This document shows, piece by piece, positions 58,590-64,000 of a DNA stretch of 64,000 bases. Position 1 is the first letter of the stretch, and each line of letters begins with the position of its first letter. Source of the DNA: Nymphalis io (taxonomy: Eukaryota; Arthropoda; Insecta; Lepidoptera; Nymphalidae). Below the pieces are notes generated by a model. The model did no database searches. It was not told where the DNA came from and saw nothing but the letters and a program-made list of their open reading frames with translations. The DNA lies in NCBI RefSeq assembly GCF_905147045.1, contig NC_065892.1:1121001-1185000 (forward strand). The letters run 5' to 3'. The translations under genes and the position numbers were made by a program.

Positions 58590-58780
58590 AAAAATCCATA
58601 TTGCGAATTCCACTTTGACCTGTTGATTATGGAAATTAAACGCCTTTGATCAACGCAGTGCCACGTACTGATTCGTAATGGAATTCGAAAAATTTGCATC
58701 ATTAAAAGTCAATTCAATTTACCTGTTTTCATTTGGGCACCGTTGACGCGGGCTATTGCAATCACGGGCTGTCATTCTTG
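58590..58780. other. Single-copy block with TCF-like words
   Basis: 'aaacgcctttgatcaacgc' (CCTTTGATC, a strong TCF/LEF-type match) and an ATTTGCAT octamer-like word sit in a balanced, non-repeated segment. Regulatory function is inferred only. Confidence 0.25.
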
Positions 58781-59246
58781 ATTTTGAATTAATGAAGACG
58801 CAAAAACAATTAAAACTTTTTTTACGACGTATATTTCAAATTTACAAAAATATTACTAATTATCTGTTTATTTTTAAAATTGGAATACCAAACGAAAACA
58901 TTATACAATCGTAATGTGATTAGAAATTACGAAACGGCATAACTCTATACTATTATAGCTGTACTAAAGCTCTTTTTAATGTTTTACAATACATGTCTTT
59001 ATTTCAAGATTGTTAAGAGACTATTTTTTGATATTTTAAAACTGCGATATTTGTTTTTTAATGATTATTAAAAATGAGATTTAATTAAATAATTCATAAA
59101 TTTTAGATTACAAAATTAAGTAATACTATGTTTGTAGTATCATATTTATTCATACGACACATCAGTACGGTTTTTTATAAATATAGGTAACTAATAAAAT
59201 ATTAAGACTATATTTTTTTACAGTATTTCTTACGGTTCGGTTTAAT
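58781..59246. other. AT-rich DNA, no gene seen
   Basis: Nothing recognised. Confidence 0.5.
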
Positions 59247-59495
59247 AACCGAGATGCCCCCGAGGTTACAAGTGAATCTCTTTATTGAAGTCAGTGGATT
59301 AGAACAACTACAAGCACCACTAATTTTTCACGTGTTTAATGTGTATTTATAGTATATTTCTTGGTCGGTGAAGGAACACATCTTGAGGAAGCTTGCATAT
59401 GTCTGTTGAGAGTCTGCCAATATTCAAGTAGCGTTGTGGTATAAAATCAAAACTTCTCTTAAAAACCTTAAGTCAGACCTCTGTCCAGCATGAAA
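59247..59495 (+). mobile_element. SINE-A copy, strongly decayed
   Basis: 'aaccgagatgcccccgagg', 'acaagcaccactaatttttc', 'cggtgaaggaacacatcttg' and 'gacctctgtccagcatg' preserve SINE-A order. Confidence 0.68.
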
Positions 59496-59589
59496 TGTCA
59501 TTCTACATCTAGGACGTGTAACATTAAACTTACTTCTTATTTATTAATATATAATTAAGAACCTCTATATGTATATATGTACATAGCCA

Positions 59590-59750
59590 ATTTGTAGAAA
59601 TATTATAGTTTAAGTAGGTGCCCTATGTGAGAGATAAGGCGCAATCAACAGGCTTTCCGAAACACGTGAATGTAACACTCAAGGATTCGAACACCGGACC
59701 TCATGAGCTATAGTGGTACAACTATTCCACTATAAAATTAGACAAGAGGT
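59590..59750 (-). mobile_element. Possible tRNA-derived SINE, separate family
   Basis: On the minus strand 'gtgttcgaatccttgag' is a box-B-like word preceded by 'tagttgtaccactatagc' and 'gaggtccg'. The downstream 'tgattgcgccttatctctc' recurs in part near 15915. Only one substantial copy is in this window. Confidence 0.45.
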
Positions 59751-60289
59751 AGCTGAAATAAATATATGCCTTGAAGTCGTTTTTACTCAGGTGAATCGAT
59801 TAAATTTCATATGCTTCCGCGATTCGGCAAATTAGATCGGCACTCGAAACGGTCAGAAGTCGACACCGGGCCCTTCAGCTGATATCACGCTATCCGTCCT
59901 CTTAGCAATCACGAGGAAATTTAAAAAAGTTGTCAAGATTTAAACGTCGAACGACGTTTGGTTCCATATTATTAATCTGTATTTAAAAATTTAAACGAGA
60001 ATCGCGTGGTTATTTCCTTAGCTGTTTCGTCTTAAACCCTTGGTTGTTGAATTATGTAACTATGAATTTTTGTAACGAATTCATAAATATCATCAACGTT
60101 AAGCGCTTTAAAACATTATGGCAGTGGAAAATCCTATCTGCCAACTAGTCTGTTTCTTTTACTTTTGCAAATCTTACTACGCTAACTAAAATTTAATAAA
60201 GACAATCGCTTTAATATAATTAAGAAATATTTGATTTTTATTAATACTGTATATTCGTAATTCAAATTTCGTTTAATTTAAAATAAGAT
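59751..60289. other. No gene seen
   Basis: A balanced stretch around 59815-59900 ('gattcggcaaattagatcgg', 'gtcgacaccgggccc') is single-copy and unassigned. Confidence 0.4.
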
Positions 60290-60460
60290 ATTGTACGAAG
60301 GAACCCTGTAAGCGGGAAGATTATTCCCTTTTTCTCGCGGATCGGAAGCAGATCCCATTTCCTCCGACAACATCAAAGTGAGATAGCAATCAGTTTTTAT
60401 TCGAATCAGCGATATTTTGTACGACATCGACTAGTTAGCTCGTTTCGATCAATTTGTTTG
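60290..60460. other. Single-copy balanced block
   Basis: 'aaccctgtaagcgggaag', 'tctcgcggatcggaagcag' and 'acaacatcaaagtgag' (reverse CTTTGAT-like) occur with no repeat match. Possible regulatory DNA. Confidence 0.2.
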
Positions 60461-60882
60461 ACATTAATTGTGGCAAAAATAATGTTTATTTTTACTTAAG
60501 ATTTTTATATTTCGATTACATTTTGAATATAAGTACAAATTGTGAGCTCTTACTTTCGATAGGAAATAATAAAATATAAATATAATAGAAATTAAGATTT
60601 TTTTACCTAATTTTGTTTTATTTTCTTCTTTATGTTGTTTCTTTTTTAAAAAAAACTTTGTGGTTTTCGTTTATTTTTGTAAAATAATGTGTGAATATCT
60701 ATATATATCTGTCTTTTAATTTTGTGTAAGTTATAAAATTGTTGAAAAAAAATGCTTATATTTATTTTGTGTTTGTATTATGATATGTGCTACTTTACTG
60801 GTTTTCGCCCGCGAACCCGCCTGCGTATATTGTTAAGTACCCTATTTCTAAACTCCTGACGTATTAGCAAAATATTCTAAGG
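60461..60882. other. T-rich DNA, no gene seen
   Basis: Long T-rich runs; nothing recognised. Confidence 0.5.
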
Positions 60883-61202
60883 TTTTTTTTTTTTTTTTGT
60901 ATAGAAAAGGAAGGCGGACGAGCATATGGGCCACCTGATGGTAAGTGGTCACCAACGCTCTTAGACATTGGCATTGTAAGAAATGTCAACCATCGCTTAC
61001 ATATCCAATGCGCCACCAACCTTGGGAACTAAGATTTTATGTCCCTTGTGCCTGTAATTACACTGGCTCACTCACCCTTCAAACCGGAACACAACAATAT
61101 CAAGTATTGCTGTTTTGCGGTAGAATATCTGATGAGTGGGTGGTACCTACCCAGACGAGCTTGCACAAAGCCCTACCACCAGTCACAAAGCCCTACCACC
61201 AG
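60883..61202 (-). mobile_element. Element D, full-length young copy with duplicated 5' end
   Basis: Plus-strand poly-T (60883-60898) is followed by the whole element in reverse complement. The terminal CACAAAGCCCTACCACCAGT occurs twice in tandem (61164-61183 and 61184-61202, last base off the end). Apart from this it differs from the 28288 copy at about four positions. Confidence 0.9.
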
Positions 61203-61707
61203 GATTGACCAAACTTACTTTCACATTTATAATAATAGTAAGGATTTCTTAGAACAGGAAAAGTATAATTCTACAGTCTTAACGTAATTTAAGATAACTT
61301 AATAAAAAGTCAATGTAATAAAAACAAAAGAAAAGAATGATAAATTGTTTAAAAAAAACAAATGCGTTAATTTGGAATAACATTTGAAACATAAAAAAAT
61401 ATATATTTGAATTTATTCACGAAACACGGACTGAAGTTATAATTGCTCCGTCGGCATTAATAAAGCAAAAATAGTCTAAACCTATAAATGGATATTTTCC
61501 ATCCGCTATTTTCTCAGCAGTCACAGGTGAGATTTATCTCCGGATAATTGGATAAAGAACGCGTTCGCGAGAAGTGATACGGTGTGGAAGAAGTCGAAAG
61601 AAAGGCAAAGGGTGGTGAGGGGACTAATATGTTTGTTCGAGCGAACGATATTCCCGTATAGGACAGCTGTTTGGATCAAAGAGTCATACTTATTTTGAAT
61701 CGCTTCT
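61203..61707. other. Balanced block and AT-rich DNA
   Basis: 61420-61690 is single-copy and balanced ('ttgctccgtcggcattaat', 'cagtcacaggtgagattt', 'gaacgcgttcgcgagaag', 'tttggatcaaagag'), with E-box and TCF-like words and a CAG|GTGAGA donor-like word. There is no open-frame support. At 61204-61240 a family H-type end phrase occurs. Confidence 0.25.
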
Positions 61708-62213
61708 AACCTTGGTAATTAAGATGTTGTACCCCGCCTGCCTTGTTGGTCTAGTGACTAGATATAAGGCCGCTGACCCGGAGGTCTTGGGTTCAATTCC
61801 CAGGTCAGGCCAATAAAATGTTATTGGGTTTTTCTGTAAGAAAATTCTCAGTAGCAACAAGGGATCTGGAAGTTGGAAGTGTGTACATTACCGTGTCTCA
61901 GAAAGCACGTAAAGCCGTTGGTCCTGCGCCTGAACTCTTTTCGGTTGCGTCGGATTGCCGTCCCATTGGATTATGAGAGCTAGGGAATAGAGAGTGCACC
62001 TGTGTTTGCGCACACACTTGTGCACTATAATATGTCCTGTGCAGTTTGCTAATATCTCTTGAGATTGGCCGCTGTGGCTGAAATCGGTCTGGAGGACTTT
62101 AATTAAAACTGGCTCACTCACCACAACCGGAACAAAGGACTGCTGTTATGCGGTAGAATATCTGATGAGTGGTTGATAGAAACCCATAGGACCTTGCACA
62201 AAGCTTTATCAGG
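61708..62213 (-). mobile_element. Element D split by a SINE-C insertion
   Basis: Left D piece 61708-61735 ('aaccttggtaattaagatg') and right D piece 62101-62213 ('actggctcactcacc', 'atgcggtagaatatctgatg', 'accttgcacaaagc') are continuous once the SINE-C between them is removed. Confidence 0.75.
61736..62100 (+). mobile_element. SINE-C, full-length, tRNA-Glu-like head
   Basis: The head GCCTGCC pairs with GTCAGGC at the end of the tRNA-like part (six of seven positions). The D arm reads 'ttggtctagtgactag' and the T arm 'ttgggttcaattcccag'. The segment most resembles tRNA-Glu, with the anticodon arm degenerate, so it is a SINE head and not a working tRNA gene. The body ends 'aatcggtctggaggac'. 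Confidence 0.9.
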
Positions 62214-63169
62214 TTTCAAATATAATGATAAGCCAAGTGAAAAATATAATATAACAATAACTTTGTATCGTTTTAATTGATCTTTATGTTCATTTAATGC
62301 GATATTTTCACAGCATTTAGCTCTTTTCAAATAATACTATTCCATCGTAGTCTGATATTTTTCAGACAATTGATTTTCCATTAAAACTTTAACACGGGGA
62401 TTTTCACATTTGTATACTATGATATCGGTTTATGTATTAGAAATTTTTAAATTATTTTATTTTTAAATAATCGTTGAGCGCATTAAAAATAATATGAAGC
62501 TATCGAAATATGATTCTCTCTTCAAACCGCGATTACTGAAATGTTATATATATATATATATCTTAATACACACACATATATGTATACGCTATATGAAACA
62601 GCAAAAAAAACTAAAAATACGCTTGAAAATCTTTATTCAGAATTGTAATTATTATTATTGGAAAGTATATTTTTCCAGTAATTTGAGCTGACCACGAACA
62701 AAGAGTTAATATTAACGAAAATAATGTTCATGGAAAATTATTCGGTAAATGCTGAATTTCAATTTTATCAAAGTGATATTACAATGATGGCATTAATCTG
62801 CTTCGTACTCGTATACGATGTCATGTTTTGTGTATAATAACATGACATTTCACAAAATAATTATTCTATACAAATTACGTAATGGTAGAAAATTATGTAT
62901 ATCCCAAGGCGTCATGTAAAATAACAATCTATTTTATTTTGATTAATAAAATCAAAGCTGTATTCGATGATGTAATTGCCTTCCATATTTAAATTACATT
63001 ATTCTAATGTATGTATTTAGCCATTCAAAAATAATTGAGTAGCAAACAGCCAACCACACGAACTTTCGGATTTAAAAATGAGTAAGATAAGCCGTAACAA
63101 GCATCTCTCAAAATTATTGGAAAATTTTGATTTGTATATAGAACACATACACATGCGAAGGAACAAATA
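62214..63169. other. AT-rich DNA, no gene seen
   Basis: It contains a short TA run (about 62545-62562) and a 10-base-pair hairpin ATGTCATGTT / AACATGACAT (62818-62827 and 62839-62848). No supported frame. Confidence 0.5.
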
Positions 63170-64000
63170 CACACGCCGTGGAGTACCGGCTTAGAATAGT
63201 ACTCCCCCAATCTCATCCCGTGGGTGTCGTAAGAGGCGACTGAGGGACGGGGAAAAGGGGGGATGGGCAGCAGCGTCCCCCCTCCCATAAACATCTTACC
63301 CCCTACTGCGCTCGCCAACACGCCTGCCCAGCGCGGCGAGTATGGGCAAACCACCTCCCTAAATGGCAGATGCGCCCAAAAAAAGGCCCCCAGTTACCGG
63401 CAAGCCCGCTAGGCCCGACCAAGGTAGCGGTCGCGGTATCGGCAGGGCAGGGGGTGCTAAGAATCACCGGTTCACGGCAGGCTACCGTATAAAACGACTG
63501 AAAATGGCAACGTATAATGAACGCTCGATGAGGCTGGACCATCACCTCGCCGAATTAGAAGTAGAGTTAAGTCATATAAACTGGCATATACTGGGGTTAT
63601 CTGAAGTCCGAAGACAGGGGGAGGACACGATAACTCTAGAGTCCGGTAACTTACTCTACTTCCGCGAAGGTGATAACCTCTCCCAGGGTGGTGTCGGTTT
63701 TCTAGTCAAAAAGGATCTCATTAGCAGCATTGTGGAAATCAGTAGTGTGTCGAACCGGGTAGCGTACCTTGTCCTAAAACTTTCCGACAGGTACTCCCTG
63801 AAGGTTGTACAGGTATATGCGCCGACTTCGACATACTCTGATGATGTGGTCGAAGCGATGTACGAGGACATCGCAAAGGCCCTCAACGACACCTCGAGGG
63901 CCCACTACAATGTTGTTATGGGAGACTTTAATGCTAAAGTGGGAGTACAAGATAGCGGTGAATCGAAAGTCGGACCTTACGGCTTGGGCTGCAGAAATCA
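63170..64000 (+). mobile_element. RTE-type non-LTR retrotransposon, 5' part
   Basis: A leader with 'gtaccggcttagaatag' and 'cccgtgggtgtcgtaag' plus 'aggcgac' is a hallmark near the start of lepidopteran RTE-like LINEs. It is followed by G+C-rich leader and an open frame that leaves the window. The exact 5' end is unclear (about 63160-63180). The G+C content is far higher than surrounding DNA, as expected for a recent, still little-decayed insertion. Confidence 0.85.
63363..64000 (+). CDS. RTE LINE ORF, N-terminal AP endonuclease domain (partial)
   Basis: The ORF begins at ATG 63363, directly after an in-frame TAA (63360-63362), and stays open for 212 codons to the window edge. The first 47 residues are a basic, Pro/Gly-rich leader (MADAPKKRPPVTGKPARP). 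The endonuclease follows. Landmarks are ATYNERSM (49-56, normally ATWNVR-like), GLSEVRR with the catalytic-type Glu81, GGVGFLVKK (109-117), VYAPT (151-155), GDFNAKVG (187-194) and GLGCRN at the end. In this family the domain nicks target DNA so that the downstream reverse transcriptase can prime from it; that part lies beyond the window. A smaller start at ATG 63504 is possible. Asn52 is kept, but Trp-to-Tyr and Val-to-Glu changes in the first motif are unusual. Whether the element is full-length and active cannot be judged here. Confidence 0.88.
   Translation, partial: MADAPKKRPPVTGKPARPDQGSGRGIGRAGGAKNHRFTAGYRIKRLKMATYNERSMRLDHHLAELEVELSHINWHILGLSEVRRQGEDTITLESGNLLYFREGDNLSQGGVGFLVKKDLISSIVEISSVSNRVAYLVLKLSDRYSLKVVQVYAPTSTYSDDVVEAMYEDIAKALNDTSRAHYNVVMGDFNAKVGVQDSGESKVGPYGLGCRN

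Noticed and set aside
63025..63545. Minus-strand frames of 80-109 codons over the RTE leader
   Set aside because: They are antisense shadows of the G+C-rich RTE 5' region. The plus-strand frame has the endonuclease motifs.
1..64000. CRISPR arrays, operons or bacterial-type genes
   Set aside because: There are no regularly spaced identical repeats with unique spacers, and no closely packed long frames. The window is eukaryotic.

Overview
The window looks like non-coding DNA from a moth or butterfly (Lepidoptera), most likely a nymphalid-type butterfly. It is strongly AT-rich and full of interspersed elements of lepidopteran type. There are at least four tRNA-derived SINE-like families, one very abundant non-autonomous element with an A-rich 3' tail, and truncated non-LTR (LINE) copies. 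There are also many old fragments of the kind recurrently found in lepidopteran introns and intergenic DNA. Organism and family names rest on recognition by eye; no database was searched. Repeat edges are hand-read and usually good to about 10 bases.

No complete host protein-coding gene can be supported. Two places look like pieces of host transcription units. The first is a GC-rich island at about 5.9-6.66 kb, which on the minus strand carries initiator-like sequences and two strong splice-donor matches. It may be a promoter with one or two non-coding first exons, of a gene leaving the window to the left or of a long non-coding RNA. The second is a weak minus-strand exon candidate at 31.43-31.58 kb that ends in a GAG|GTAAGT donor.

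The only convincing open coding sequence is at the right edge. An RTE-type non-LTR retrotransposon starts near 63.17 kb, and its reading frame stays open from 63363 to the window end. It encodes an apurinic/apyrimidinic (AP) endonuclease domain. Other LINE coding pieces are ORF2 C-terminal fragments at 16.24-16.56 kb (minus), 27.6-28.08 kb (plus, one frameshift) and 42.83-43.17 kb (plus), with a possible one at 17.54-17.72 kb (minus).

Layout: 0-9 kb holds old repeats, several balanced-composition single-copy blocks and the GC island. 9-20 kb holds a large TA palindrome, a GT microsatellite, a second small GC-rich patch at 12.96 kb and LINE remnants. 20-48 kb is a dense mosaic of SINEs, LINE ends and nested insertions. 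48-64 kb has further SINEs, several single-copy blocks that could be regulatory, and the RTE copy. For this document the families are named: SINE-A (GCCGAGATGGCC head, Metulj-like), SINE-B (GTTGGCGTGGTTGG head, ATT tail), SINE-C (tRNA-Glu-like head), SINE-E (weak tRNA-like), element D (CCACTTACCATCAGGTGG near the 3' end), F, G and H (old lepidopteran fragments).

The most interesting observations are the strong resemblance between the 3' ends of element D and a LINE with a potential RNA hairpin, 5'-end junction duplications or inversions in three retroelement copies, SINE-C nested in element D twice, and the minus-strand donors in the GC island. I found no evidence of a previously undescribed multi-gene system.
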